Positions 21,425 through 29,817 of a stretch of DNA of 64,000 nt are shown piece after piece. The stretch is from contig NZ_BOSL01000005.1 in NCBI RefSeq assembly GCF_018403325.1, positions 1 through 64,000 on the forward strand. The letters run 5' to 3'. A model generated the notes under the pieces. It did not search any database. It was not told where the DNA came from and saw only the letters and a list, made by a program, of their open reading frames with translations. The position numbers and the translations under genes were made by a program. The stretch's first letter is position 1. Every line of letters starts with the position of its first letter. The stretch is from Paenibacillus vini. Lineage in GTDB: Bacteria > Bacillota > Bacilli > Paenibacillales > Paenibacillaceae.

Positions 21425-22672
21425 ATGAGCTTAGGAAAAAGAACGATAAGCATAGGCGGGACGGTGCTGCTGGGCGTCGTTCTATTGACCGGCGTGATCG
21501 TGCTCGAAGCGTGGAGAGATCAAGGACCGGATCAGAATCCGGGATATGATGGAGCTGCTAAATCCATAGTCACTACTTTTAAAGGAGATCCGAAAACATC
21601 GCGGGCTTTTACCTGGTATTCAGAGAATGCGAATGCAAAAGGGATCTTTCAGCTGGCTGCCGGGACCGATGCGGAAGAGTTGAAAAAGAACGATGCGCTG
21701 ACTTTAGAAGCCGAAACCACAGTGATCCTTGTTGGAGAAGGACAGGAGAATGCGGTTCATAAGGTGGAAGTGACCGGACTGCGTCCGGGGACTTCTTATA
21801 TTTATAGAGTCGGGGATGGCACGAAGCAAGGATGGAGTGAGCCTGCCATTTTCGCGACAGAGGGTATGAATGAGACCGCCTTTACGTTTCTAAATGTCAC
21901 GGATTCTCAGGGCGAAACGGAAGCGGATTTTACGCAATGGGGACGTACGTTGGAAAAGGCCTTCGAGATGTTCGGAGATGCCAAGTGGATCCTTCATAAC
22001 GGGGATTTGACGGAAGAGCCGGAGGATGAGGAGGCATGGGACTATTTTTTCGGAAAAGCTGCGGCTTGGCTGCCCCGGATTCCGCTAATGCCGGTTACCG
22101 GTAACCATGACGAGGTGAAGGGAGAGTCCAAACGGTTTACTTCGCATTTCAACCTGCCGGCCAACGGGGCGGAAGATTCTGCCGCCGGAACAACGTATTC
22201 CTTCGAATACGGGAATGCTCATATCGCCGTGTTGAACACGGAATCCAACATCAAAGGACAGACGGAGTGGCTCCGGCAGGATTTACAGAACAGCGATCAG
22301 GCTTGGAAAATCGTTGCAATCCATCGCCCGGCTTATGGAGGGAACAGGTACGATAAAATCAGCGACTGGGTGTCGGTATTTGATGAGTTGGGCGTCGATT
22401 TGGTGCTGCAGGGTCATAATCACGAGTACTCCAGATCGTATCCTTTGAAAAATGGAGAAATCACTGAGCAGGGTGATGGGACGGTCTATGTGGTGACGAA
22501 TGCGTCCGGATCGAAATTCAATGACAAGAAAAAGGACAAATTTTATCATGAGGTCCATTTTCAAAACGGAAAGCAAATGTTTGCAGGGATTACGATCGAC
22601 GGAAATATGCTGACGTATCAAGCTTATGATGTGGACGGGAACAAGCTGGATGAGTTTGTATTACGGCATTGA
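21425..22672 (+). CDS. Exported calcineurin-like metallophosphoesterase
   Basis: Protein of 415 residues anchored by an N-terminal hydrophobic helix (about 9-28). A fibronectin-like, purple-acid-phosphatase-N domain (about 45-150, 'VHKVEVTGLRPGTSYIYRVGDG') precedes a calcineurin-type phosphoesterase domain with the metal-ligand blocks DSQG (variant first block), NGDLTEE, GNHDE, and QGHNHEYSRS. The start is ATG 21425, six bases after GGGAGGAG; an in-frame ATG at 21398 lacks a ribosome site. A TTGACA box lies at 21361 without a convincing -10. It is divergent from the polyphosphate polymerase operon, so an extracellular phosphate-scavenging role would fit but is inference. Its 3' end is only seven bases from the convergent HXXEE gene. 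Confidence 0.87.
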   Translation: MSLGKRTISIGGTVLLGVVLLTGVIVLEAWRDQGPDQNPGYDGAAKSIVTTFKGDPKTSRAFTWYSENANAKGIFQLAAGTDAEELKKNDALTLEAETTVILVGEGQENAVHKVEVTGLRPGTSYIYRVGDGTKQGWSEPAIFATEGMNETAFTFLNVTDSQGETEADFTQWGRTLEKAFEMFGDAKWILHNGDLTEEPEDEEAWDYFFGKAAAWLPRIPLMPVTGNHDEVKGESKRFTSHFNLPANGAEDSAAGTTYSFEYGNAHIAVLNTESNIKGQTEWLRQDLQNSDQAWKIVAIHRPAYGGNRYDKISDWVSVFDELGVDLVLQGHNHEYSRSYPLKNGEITEQGDGTVYVVTNASGSKFNDKKKDKFYHEVHFQNGKQMFAGITIDGNMLTYQAYDVDGNKLDEFVLRH

Positions 22673-22679
22673 TTCCATC

Positions 22680-23225
22680 TCAGATGTTCACATTTTGATC
22701 TCTCCCTTTCAAGAGCAGGATCACTCCGAGTGGAACCAGAATCAGCATGGCGCCCAAGCCCCAAAGAAGGTCTGTGCTGCTTACGATCTGGTCGGAGAGC
22801 AGGCGATAGTAGGCGTAAAGTGAGTAAGGGAGAACCGGGAAAATTGCGGTAGCAACGCCAGGGGTGTATTGTTTCAGGAACAGTGTTTGGCCGATATGGG
22901 TGAACACATGCAGAAAATACAAGTGCAAAGCCGCCAAAAACAGCAGGTAGAAATCGAAGAAAACGGCCAGCATCGTAACGAGAACGATTAGTGAGTACAC
23001 CCACAATACGTCCTTGGCGAAATGGAAGGTGTTCATTCGAAGGGACGACTGAAAGGCTCGCTTGGCGAAGCCCGGCAGCGTTTGGCTGACGCGATCTCCG
23101 TGTTTTGCGGCCCATTTTTCGACCGTCAAGATCTCTTCGAAATCGTGGAACAGGAATGTTACGGGAAAAAGCCAAAGCAGGCTTAAGAGTTCGACATGCT
23201 CGTTCAAAACGTTTAGCAGCTGCAT
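22680..23225 (-). CDS. HXXEE-domain membrane protein
   Basis: Protein of 181 residues with four to five hydrophobic helices and the defining motif FHDFEE (H-x-x-E-E) near residue 27, plus a second conserved histidine cluster (LYFLHVFTHIGQ). Function unknown; the His/Glu set looks like a membrane metal site. It follows a TetR regulator by 17 bases on the same strand and is very probably its target. It converges on the phosphoesterase gene. Confidence 0.8.
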   Translation of the reverse strand: MQLLNVLNEHVELLSLLWLFPVTFLFHDFEEILTVEKWAAKHGDRVSQTLPGFAKRAFQSSLRMNTFHFAKDVLWVYSLIVLVTMLAVFFDFYLLFLAALHLYFLHVFTHIGQTLFLKQYTPGVATAIFPVLPYSLYAYYRLLSDQIVSSTDLLWGLGAMLILVPLGVILLLKGRDQNVNI

Positions 23226-23242
23226 AAGAACATCTCCTTTTT

Positions 23243-23824
23243 TTAATTCCTGCGATTCAAAATGCCTTGCAAAAACAGCTTGGCGGTTTGGCGGCCCAAT
23301 TCCGCCGCATCCTTCTCTCCGGTCGCGCTGTAACGGTAAATCAGGCGTTCTACAGAAGCGACGACCGATTCCGCTGCCAGCTCGGGTTCCACATCCTGGC
23401 GAACGATCCCGGCTTGCTGGTTACGGATCATGTTGGAGCAAATCTGCTGCACGATCCTATCGCGGATCGATATGCCTTTCTCGGTATCAAGCAAAACGAT
23501 TCGAGTTAAATTGGCGTTCTGGCCGAGCAGCGCAAACAGACCCGTGAAGGCTTGAATGACGTAAGCCTCAAGCTCCTCCGGGCTTTTCCCCGCAGCCTGA
23601 CGGCCAGCATCGGTAAACGGAAGCAGCCGTTCCTCGAATTTCGCCAGCATTTCCTGAAGTATTTCATCTTTGCTTTTAAAGTAAAGGTAGAAAGCGGCTT
23701 GGGTAAGCCCGGCATTTTTGACGATTTGACTGACTGTTGTTGCATGAAAGCCTTTTTGGGCGAAAAGTTCTTCGGCGGAAGTCAGCAGTTTGCTTTTGCT
23801 TGCTTCCCCTTTGGGAGTTAGCAT
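23243..23824 (-). CDS. TetR/AcrR family regulator
   Basis: Repressor-type protein of 193 residues. The N-terminal helix-turn-helix is typical: 'AEELFAQKGFHATTVSQIVKNAGLTQAAFYLYFKSKDEIL'. The remaining 140 residues form the ligand-binding and dimer domain. The start is ATG 23824, behind AAGGATGAG; an in-frame GTG three codons upstream overlaps that ribosome site. A perfect 14-bp palindrome upstream is a likely self-operator. It is co-transcribed with the HXXEE gene. Confidence 0.88.
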   Translation of the reverse strand: MLTPKGEASKSKLLTSAEELFAQKGFHATTVSQIVKNAGLTQAAFYLYFKSKDEILQEMLAKFEERLLPFTDAGRQAAGKSPEELEAYVIQAFTGLFALLGQNANLTRIVLLDTEKGISIRDRIVQQICSNMIRNQQAGIVRQDVEPELAAESVVASVERLIYRYSATGEKDAAELGRQTAKLFLQGILNRRN

Positions 23825-23845
23825 ATGAAGCACTCATCCTTTTTA

Positions 23846-23859
23846 TAACTAATTAGTTA
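23846..23859. promoter_or_regulatory. Probable TetR operator
   Basis: TAACTAATTAGTTA is a perfect palindrome, extended by TTA on the left and further AT-rich symmetry, located 22 bases upstream of the tetR start codon. Its length and place fit autoregulation of the tetR-HXXEE pair. Confidence 0.65.
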
Positions 23860-23890
23860 GTTATAATATAATTGTCTTTTTAAATAAAGT

Positions 23891-23944
23891 AAAGCCCTTC
23901 CCGTTGTCTCAGTCCGTTACCGGCCTTGACATGGGAAGAGCTTT
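23891..23944 (-). terminator. Possible terminator of the SulP operon
   Basis: AAAGCCCTTCCC (23891-23902) and GGGAAGAGCTTT (23933-23944) pair over 12 bp with one mismatch and a long loop. On the minus strand they come after the SulP stop and are followed by TTTA-rich DNA. The long loop makes this only moderately convincing. Confidence 0.45.
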
Positions 23945-24035
23945 AGTTTGGATATGATTTTCGGTTCCGTTCACCGAGCAAAGCGCGCTGGGAGCATCGC
24001 GCTGCATATACGGACTTTTAGGACGGAGTGGAGAC

Positions 24036-25811
24036 CTAAACCGGCTGTTGTCCGGAGCGTACGCGAGGCGAAGATTGGGAACCAGGCGCAGCCACATATT
24101 CACTTCCGCTGAAACCGCTGCATTCGCGGAAGGCGAAGTGGCGGCAACCCCGGCATTTTTCACCGTTCAAGGTTTTCAAGGCGTAATTCAGGGCTTCACC
24201 CGTATGTTCGAAAAAGAGTTGTTCTCCGATGACGTTCAACCCGCCCGTCTTGATGAGCAGCCTTTGGGGCTGCGGCCGGATTCCGCTGATAATAACGCTG
24301 GCACCGATTCCTTGCAGGCGTTTGATCAAGGCCAGAAAATGGGCCTCACCCGTCGTGTCCATGAACGGGACTTTGCCCATTCGAAGAATGACCGCTCTTA
24401 AATCCGGGCCGCTCTCCATAATAGAAGCAAGATCGGCAAACGTCTGCGAAGCGCCGAAAAACAGCGGACCGTCTACAGTAAAGATCGATACCTGAGGGCA
24501 GTCATGGTCCTTGGCGACTACGTGGGTCGCCACTTTCTCTCGAAGATTTTCCCGGTCAGGCAGCACTTTGTCTACGCTAAGCAGGTCGCCCATGCGTTTG
24601 ATAAACAGCAGCACGGCCATCACGAGCCCGACTTCCACCGCCGTCGTTAAGGTGGTAAAGACCGTTAGCAGAAACGTTACGAGCAATATAACGGTATCGC
24701 TGGTCCGGGTTTTGAGCAGCTTGGCAAACGCTTTGCGTTCGCTCATGTTCCAGGCGACCATCATCAGGATTGGCGCCATGCTCGCCAGCGGGATATTTGA
24801 TGCATAAGGCGCGAATAAAATGACAACGAGCAGCACGACAACGCCGTGGATGATTCCGGAAAAGGGCGATATCGCCCCGTTCTTGATATTGGTTGCCGTC
24901 CGGGCAATCGCGCCCGTGGCCGGGATGCCGCCGAAAAACGGCGTAACCATGTTGGCGATCCCTTGGCCGACCAGCTCCCGGTTGCTGTTATGGCGAGTTC
25001 CCGTCATGCCGTCGGCGACCACGGCCGAGAGCAGCGACTCGATGCTCCCCAGCAGGGCGATGATCAGCGCCGGTTGAAGCATCGTGCCGATCCGATCCCA
25101 AGTAAGGGAGATCGGGTGAAGCCCCGGGAATCCGCCCGGAATGTCGCCGTAGGCGGAGCCGATCGTCGCCACTTTGCCGGGGAATAGCCAGAGCGCAACC
25201 AAGGTGGAGACGAGGATGCCGACGAGGGACCCGGGTACCTTGGGAAGAATCTTTGGCGTCAGCAAAAGGGCGGCCAGACAAATGCAAGCCGTCAGAATGC
25301 TGAAGACGTTCAGGGAAGGGAGACGCAGGACGATTTCTCTCATATTTTCAAAAAAATATTCATGCCGCTCCATATTCTGAAGTCCGAGGAAGCCTGCGAT
25401 CTGACCGCTGAAAATTGTTACTGCTATACCGGCTGTAAACCCGATGGTCACCGGACGAGGTATAAACTTTATCAAAGAACCCAGCCTGAGGAGCCCCATG
25501 AGAAGAAGAATAATCCCGGCGAGAAAACCGGCGATCAGAAGATTCTCGTACCCGTACTGCATAACGATGGCCAACAGGATCGGTATGAACGCGCCGGTGG
25601 GACCTCCGATCTGAAATTTCGATCCGCCAAGCAGCGAAATCAGAATCCCCGCGACGATGGTCGTGTAAAGCCCGTATTCAGGCTTGACGCCCGAAGCGAT
25701 GGCAAACGCCATGCCCAGAGGTATCGCGACGATGCCGACGATGCATCCGGAAATCAGATCTTTTCGTAAAGTCCCTACGTTATAACCACTGTACCGCCCA
25801 CTCCACTTCAT
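24036..25811 (-). CDS. SulP family anion transporter with STAS domain
   Basis: Integral membrane protein of 591 residues. The N-terminal 400 residues carry about 12-14 hydrophobic segments with SulP features (PLGMAFAIASGVKPEYGLYT, 'GGPTGAF', 'GIANMVTPFFGGIPATGAIART'), and residues about 430-545 form a cytoplasmic STAS domain ('VSIFTVDGPLFFGA', 'VILRMGKVPFMDTTGEAHF'). It would move sulfate, bicarbonate or a related anion; which one is not clear. It follows an ArsR-type regulator by 33 bases on the same strand. The last 40 residues (Cys/His then Ser/Arg-rich) look unlike the family and could be a divergent tail. Confidence 0.9.
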   Translation of the reverse strand: MKWSGRYSGYNVGTLRKDLISGCIVGIVAIPLGMAFAIASGVKPEYGLYTTIVAGILISLLGGSKFQIGGPTGAFIPILLAIVMQYGYENLLIAGFLAGIILLLMGLLRLGSLIKFIPRPVTIGFTAGIAVTIFSGQIAGFLGLQNMERHEYFFENMREIVLRLPSLNVFSILTACICLAALLLTPKILPKVPGSLVGILVSTLVALWLFPGKVATIGSAYGDIPGGFPGLHPISLTWDRIGTMLQPALIIALLGSIESLLSAVVADGMTGTRHNSNRELVGQGIANMVTPFFGGIPATGAIARTATNIKNGAISPFSGIIHGVVVLLVVILFAPYASNIPLASMAPILMMVAWNMSERKAFAKLLKTRTSDTVILLVTFLLTVFTTLTTAVEVGLVMAVLLFIKRMGDLLSVDKVLPDRENLREKVATHVVAKDHDCPQVSIFTVDGPLFFGASQTFADLASIMESGPDLRAVILRMGKVPFMDTTGEAHFLALIKRLQGIGASVIISGIRPQPQRLLIKTGGLNVIGEQLFFEHTGEALNYALKTLNGEKCRGCRHFAFRECSGFSGSEYVAAPGSQSSPRVRSGQQPV

Positions 25812-25844
25812 CCTTAACCCTTCTTTTCTATAAATATGTTGATC

Positions 25845-26174
25845 TTATTTCTCTTTGCGGATTCCCTCCAATAACGAAATCGACTCGACCAGATGATTAT
25901 CAAAAATTTGCCGGGCCACCGCCAGCAGGTCCTTGATCAGAGGATCGCGGAGCGAATAGACGACGGTCGTGCCTTCTTTTACCGTGTTGACCAGATTCTT
26001 GGCCCGAAGTACGGAGAGCTGCTGCGATACTGCGGAGCCTTCGGAACCCACGATGCTTTGCAGCTCATTGACATTCCGCTCGCCTTCGCAAAGAACCTCC
26101 AGGATACGGATGCGCATCGGATGAGCCAGCGCTTTGAAAAACTCGGCTTTAAATTGCTGCAAGCTTATGTCCAT
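25845..26174 (-). CDS. ArsR/SmtB family regulator
   Basis: Winged helix-turn-helix repressor of 109 residues ('FKALAHPMRIRILEVLCEGERNVNELQSIVGSEGSAVSQQLSVLRAKNLVNTVKEGTTVVYSL'). It lacks the classical CxC arsenic motif and the alpha-5 DxH/HxxH zinc set; only one Cys (in LEVLCEGE) is visible, so the signal may be a thiol or redox cue rather than metal. A ribosome site AAAGGAG precedes the ATG. A perfect interrupted palindrome upstream is the likely operator. It is paired with the SulP transporter, as is known for some ArsR-type regulators. Confidence 0.88.
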   Translation of the reverse strand: MDISLQQFKAEFFKALAHPMRIRILEVLCEGERNVNELQSIVGSEGSAVSQQLSVLRAKNLVNTVKEGTTVVYSLRDPLIKDLLAVARQIFDNHLVESISLLEGIRKEK

Positions 26175-26214
26175 GGCATTAAGCTCCTTTCACGTTAAAC
26201 GGATTGTATTTTAT

Positions 26215-26236
26215 TATATTCAAAGGTTTGAATATA
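26215..26236. promoter_or_regulatory. Probable ArsR-type operator
   Basis: TATATTCAAA and TTTGAATATA form a perfect 10-bp inverted repeat around GG, 40 bases upstream of the arsR-type start codon. Interrupted AT-rich palindromes containing TTGAATATA are typical of this family. Confidence 0.75.
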
Positions 26237-26290
26237 TTGAATGACATACATCATAAGGCATCCTGTACCAGATAGAGAGTCCGGTTTTAA

Positions 26291-26320
26291 TTGACAATGA
26301 TAATTATTATCAACTAGAAT
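26291..26320 (+). promoter_or_regulatory. Fur-controlled promoter of the IsdG-like gene
   Basis: TTGACA (26291-26296) and TAGAAT (26315-26320) are 18 bases apart. The spacer and -35 box overlap a Fur box at 26293-26311 that agrees with GATAATGATAATCATTATC at 17 of 19 positions. Iron-replete Fur would therefore block the promoter. Confidence 0.8.
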
Positions 26321-26383
26321 AGAGATAGATTATATTGAATTTACGCTTGGTCGGTGTATTTATTTTGGAGGAGGCGTGGTCCC

Positions 26384-26710
26384 TTGTTTATCATGACAAG
26401 AACGATCTTGGTCGAAAAGGGCAACAGCGACAAAGTGGTCGCGAGATTTAGCGGAGAGGGTCCAATGGACAATATGGACGGGCTCGTTGACATCAGCGTG
26501 ATGGTGAACACCAAGAGTAAAGAACAGGAAGAAGTCGTGGTCGTCATCCGCTGGGAGTCCCAAGAGGCTTGGAAGAACTGGGAGAAGAGTGACGCTCATA
26601 TCCAGGGCCATAAAGAAAATCGCGGGAAACAGCCGCCGGCTTATGTCCTCAGCACAGAGGTTAAATTATATGAAGGCGAAGTCGTCAAGCGGGGCAAAGC
26701 TTACCGCTAA
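26384..26710 (+). CDS. IsdG/HmoA-like heme-degrading monooxygenase family protein
   Basis: Small cytoplasmic ferredoxin-fold protein of 108 residues in the antibiotic-biosynthesis-monooxygenase/IsdG superfamily. The family core is seen in 'VEKGNSDKVVARFSG', 'VVVVIRWESQEAWKNWEKSDAHIQGHK'. Trp and His of the IsdG catalytic set are present, but the N-terminal Asn is not obvious (MTRTI), so activity needs caution. The start is TTG 26384, nine bases after GGAGGAGG; the ATG at 26393 is 18 bases away. The Fur-box promoter upstream indicates iron-starvation induction and supports a role in releasing iron from heme. Confidence 0.8.
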   Translation: MFIMTRTILVEKGNSDKVVARFSGEGPMDNMDGLVDISVMVNTKSKEQEEVVVVIRWESQEAWKNWEKSDAHIQGHKENRGKQPPAYVLSTEVKLYEGEVVKRGKAYR

Positions 26711-26763
26711 TACCGCAGCAAGGGTGAATCAGAATCCGTAATACCAAAATTTAAATTACGATC

Positions 26764-26790
26764 AGCCGCTCTTACGGGCGGCTTTTTGGT
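26764..26790 (+). terminator. Terminator after the IsdG-like gene
   Basis: AGCCGCTC and GGGCGGCT (26764-26782) pair around TTAC with one wobble and are followed by TTTTT. Confidence 0.75.
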
Positions 26791-26815
26791 ATATACAGGA
26801 CATCTGGCGAAGGAT

Positions 26816-26845
26816 TTGACAGGCAATTTTAATAGAGGGTAAGAT
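26816..26845 (+). promoter_or_regulatory. Putative sigma-A promoter of exoA
   Basis: TTGACA (26816-26821) and TAAGAT (26840-26845) are 18 bases apart, 65 bases before the exonuclease start codon. Confidence 0.55.
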
Positions 26846-26910
26846 CGTTTAGGAGTAAAGCTAGAATGATAGCTTATAATGAGCAAATTACAGGTAAGGA
26901 GATAGATGAT

Positions 26911-27678
26911 ATGAAACTGGTATCCTGGAATGTCAACGGCTTAAGGGCCTGCGTGACTAAAGGGTTTTACGATTATTTCAAGGCAGTGGATGCGGATATT
27001 TTTTGCTTGCAGGAAACCAAGCTTCAGGAAGGGCAAATCGGATTGGAGTTAGGCGAAGAGTATGGACAGTATTGGAATTACGCCGAGAAGAAGGGATATT
27101 CGGGAACGGCCGTGTTTACCCGGGTTAAACCGTTATCCGTCCGCTATGGCATAGAGGAAGATAGTGAGCCGGAGGGCAGAACGCTGACCCTGGAGTTCGA
27201 AGACTTCTACCTTGTCAATGTTTATACGCCGAACGCAAAGCGCGACCTGGCCCGCCTCGATTACAGAATGGAATGGGAGGATCGCTTCCGCGGCTACTTG
27301 CAAGAGCTGGACAGCCGTAAACCAGTGATCGTATGCGGAGACCTCAATGTCGCCCATCGTGAAATCGATTTGAAGAATCCCAAGTCCAACCTTGGAAATG
27401 CAGGTTTTACGCCGGAAGAGCGGAATAAGATGACCAAATTGCTGGACGCCGGTTTTGTGGATACGTTCCGGCACTTTTATCCTGACCGGGAAAATGTGTA
27501 CAGCTGGTGGTCTTATATGCCTAAGGTACGGGAGCGGAACGTGGGCTGGCGCATCGATTATTTTCTGGCTTCTTCCCGGCTGGCACCACAATTGGTAGAC
27601 GCCCAAATTGATTGCCATGTGATGGGTAGCGATCATTGTCCGGTCATCCTGGAGGTCGAATTTCAGGCTCAACCATAA
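26911..27678 (+). CDS. exoA: Exodeoxyribonuclease III / AP endonuclease
   Basis: DNA-repair nuclease of 255 residues in the endonuclease/exonuclease/phosphatase fold, close to the 252 residues of Bacillus ExoA. It would cut at abasic sites and remove 3' blocks. Diagnostic blocks are present: WNVNGLRA at the N terminus, LQETKLQ with the metal-binding Glu, GDLNVAH, and the C-terminal GSDHCPV with the catalytic Asp-His. The start is ATG 26911, nine bases after AAGGAG; an earlier in-frame ATG (26866) has no ribosome site. It stands alone between two terminators. Confidence 0.95.
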   Translation: MKLVSWNVNGLRACVTKGFYDYFKAVDADIFCLQETKLQEGQIGLELGEEYGQYWNYAEKKGYSGTAVFTRVKPLSVRYGIEEDSEPEGRTLTLEFEDFYLVNVYTPNAKRDLARLDYRMEWEDRFRGYLQELDSRKPVIVCGDLNVAHREIDLKNPKSNLGNAGFTPEERNKMTKLLDAGFVDTFRHFYPDRENVYSWWSYMPKVRERNVGWRIDYFLASSRLAPQLVDAQIDCHVMGSDHCPVILEVEFQAQP

Positions 27679-27708
27679 TAATAGAGAATAGATTCCTGTT
27701 TAATAGGT

Positions 27709-27748
27709 ACGTCCTTCTGCCGTTGGAGAAACGGAGGAGGACGTTTTT
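27709..27748 (+). terminator. Terminator after exoA
   Basis: ACGTCCTTCTGCCGTT and the matching AACGGAGGAGGACGT fold into a long stem with a short GGAGA loop, followed by TTTTT. Confidence 0.8.
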
Positions 27749-28020
27749 GCTATAGACGGGACAATAAGGAAATCGTTTTATAATAGTTTTCTATTCCTCA
27801 AAATCCTTTTATAATAAGAAGGTTGTAGTCAAAAAGTGAAATGCACTTGGATGTGTGCCAATACGGCAGAAAATGGATGAATCCCGGCTAATTGACAAAG
27901 GATAGGACTGGGCATATCATTTACTCTATTAACCTGATTTGATTAATGCGATTAACAATTCCCGGGACAGGCGGGATACAAAGTATGAGTTAAAATATGA
28001 AGCGAAAGTTGAGTGTGTAT
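27749..28020. other. AT-rich spacer before the hydrolase
   Basis: After the exoA terminator this stretch holds two similar blocks, GTTTTATAATAG (about 27774) and CTTTTATAATAAG (about 27808), each containing a TATAAT box that could serve as a -10. No convincing -35 partner, gene or structured RNA was seen. The ribosome site of the next gene is weak. Confidence 0.45.
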
Positions 28021-28875
28021 ATGTTTGCAAACATAAATGGTACCCGTATTTATTTTGACGTTGAAGGGTCGGGCTATGTGCCCGAAGGGGAACGGATGCG
28101 CCATAAGCCTGTTCTGTTCGCGATTCATGGAGGACCGGGCAGCGATCATGCCGATTTCAAGCCGTGGCTGACGCCGCTTGCCGAGACAGTTCAAATCGTC
28201 TATATGGACCTTCGCTGCAACGGGCAATCGGAACGGGTTGATCCCGCTACCTGTACGCTGGAGCAGCTTGCTGACGATATTGAAGCGCTCCGCAACTATC
28301 TCGGCTTTGGGCGAATCCAACTGGTGGGCCATTCCTTCGGCGGAATGGTGGCGCAAGTGTTCGCTACGCGTTATCCCGACTCGCTGGACAAGCTGGTACT
28401 GCTGTGCACGGCGCCGAGCCGCGAGTTCTATCCGGCAGCAATGGACTTCGCCCGGAAGATTGCCACGCCGGAGCAGCTTAGCGTGATTCCGGAGCTGTTT
28501 GAAGGTCGGATCGAAGACGAAGCCCATCTGATCCGTTGGTGGGATGTTTGCTACGATCTCTATTTTCATGTCCGGGATGAAGAGATTATGCGGGAAACTG
28601 GAAACCGTCCGATCGGCTCGATGGAAGTGGCGAACTACACGTTCAAACACTTTATTCCATTGTATGATGTGCGTCCGCAGCTGCCTGATCTGAAGGTTAC
28701 GACCTTGATCATCGGCGCGCGCCATGATTGGGTGACACCTGTCTCGCAATCGGAGGAGATGTATAAGCTGTTGCCTAACTCCCGACTTACGGTGTTTGAA
28801 CACAGCGGACACATGCCGTTCATTGAAGAGCATGATGCTTTTATTTCATTATTAACCGGCTTTGTAACGGAGTAA
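28021..28875 (+). CDS. Alpha/beta hydrolase, proline-iminopeptidase-like
   Basis: Cytoplasmic hydrolase of 284 residues. The oxyanion motif HGGPGSDH, nucleophile elbow GHSFGG, acid in 'GARHDWVTP' and catalytic His in 'HSGHMPF' give a complete Ser-Asp-His triad. HGGPG is typical of proline iminopeptidases and related esterases; the true substrate is open. ATG 28021 (MFANINGT) matches the usual family start; an in-frame ATG at 27997 adds eight residues, and neither has a strong ribosome site. A DUF1684 gene follows after 33 bases, so the two are probably co-transcribed. Confidence 0.85.
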   Translation: MFANINGTRIYFDVEGSGYVPEGERMRHKPVLFAIHGGPGSDHADFKPWLTPLAETVQIVYMDLRCNGQSERVDPATCTLEQLADDIEALRNYLGFGRIQLVGHSFGGMVAQVFATRYPDSLDKLVLLCTAPSREFYPAAMDFARKIATPEQLSVIPELFEGRIEDEAHLIRWWDVCYDLYFHVRDEEIMRETGNRPIGSMEVANYTFKHFIPLYDVRPQLPDLKVTTLIIGARHDWVTPVSQSEEMYKLLPNSRLTVFEHSGHMPFIEEHDAFISLLTGFVTE

Positions 28876-28908
28876 GTTGGAAACTTTACAGCAAATGAGG
28901 ACTGCAAA

Positions 28909-29685
28909 ATGACAGAGATCGAGATATGGAGAGAGGAACGCCGGCGTTCGGTCATTGAGTTTCATGGCGACTTGGCGCTGATCGGACTGCACACCATTTA
29001 TGAACCTATGCACGTAGAAGGGATCCCTGGACTTTGGGCACCCAAAGCGGCAGGGGAACAGGGGCTGACACTTACGGCTCAGGCATCTGACGGGATCACC
29101 CTGAACGGAGCACTCGTTGAGGGAACCGTTTCGATGGAGGCTGATCATACGGTGGTGCGCTTTTCAGAGTCGCTGACAGCGGTAGCCACAACTCAGCCGG
29201 GGTCCGATCATTTGCTTGCCATTTACGATTCGGAAGCTGAAGCGATCCGGCGGTTCGAGGGTATTGCCAATTTTCCATATGATCCCCGTTGGGTATTGGA
29301 AGGCCGGTTTATCGGTCAGGATGGGGAGCGGACGATGGCATTTGCCCATGTAGATGATGCGCAAGGGAATGTGCGTCACCATCAATCTCCCGGAGACATT
29401 GCTTTTTCCTATGAAGGAAACACCTATACGATGACTCCGTTTAAGTCGGGAGATGTGCTGATTCTGGTATTTGCGGATACGACGAACGGATTGACAACTT
29501 ATGGACTGGGCCGGATGCTGGTGGTCCAGCCGGATGAAAGCGGGAAGGCGATCCTTGATTTTAACCGGAGCTTTTTGCCTCCATGTGCGTTTTCTCCTCA
29601 TTTCAATTGTCCGTTTCCGCCGCAGCAGAACCGGCTGCCCTTTGACATAAATGCCGGGGAACAGAAGGTATTGACACGGGAATAA
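28909..29685 (+). CDS. DUF1684 domain protein
   Basis: Protein of 258 residues without signal peptide or membrane segment. It carries the C-terminal DUF1684 hallmark: an Asp/Asn-rich 'LDFNRSFLPPCAFSPHFNCPFPPQQNRLPF' region (shown as parts: DFNRSFLPPCAF, CPFPPQQNRLP), with two cysteines in a Pro-rich setting. Function is unknown. A GAGGA ribosome site lies upstream of the ATG. It is likely in one unit with the preceding hydrolase. Confidence 0.8.
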   Translation: MTEIEIWREERRRSVIEFHGDLALIGLHTIYEPMHVEGIPGLWAPKAAGEQGLTLTAQASDGITLNGALVEGTVSMEADHTVVRFSESLTAVATTQPGSDHLLAIYDSEAEAIRRFEGIANFPYDPRWVLEGRFIGQDGERTMAFAHVDDAQGNVRHHQSPGDIAFSYEGNTYTMTPFKSGDVLILVFADTTNGLTTYGLGRMLVVQPDESGKAILDFNRSFLPPCAFSPHFNCPFPPQQNRLPFDINAGEQKVLTRE

Positions 29686-29817
29686 CACAAATGTACGCTT
29701 ATAGCGACAAAATACGACAAATTCATTGACAAACTATTTAAACGGCTCAATACTTATAAAACATAGTAGTTTAATATGAATTGAAATTGAAATTAAAACA
29801 GCAAAGGGGTGCACAGC

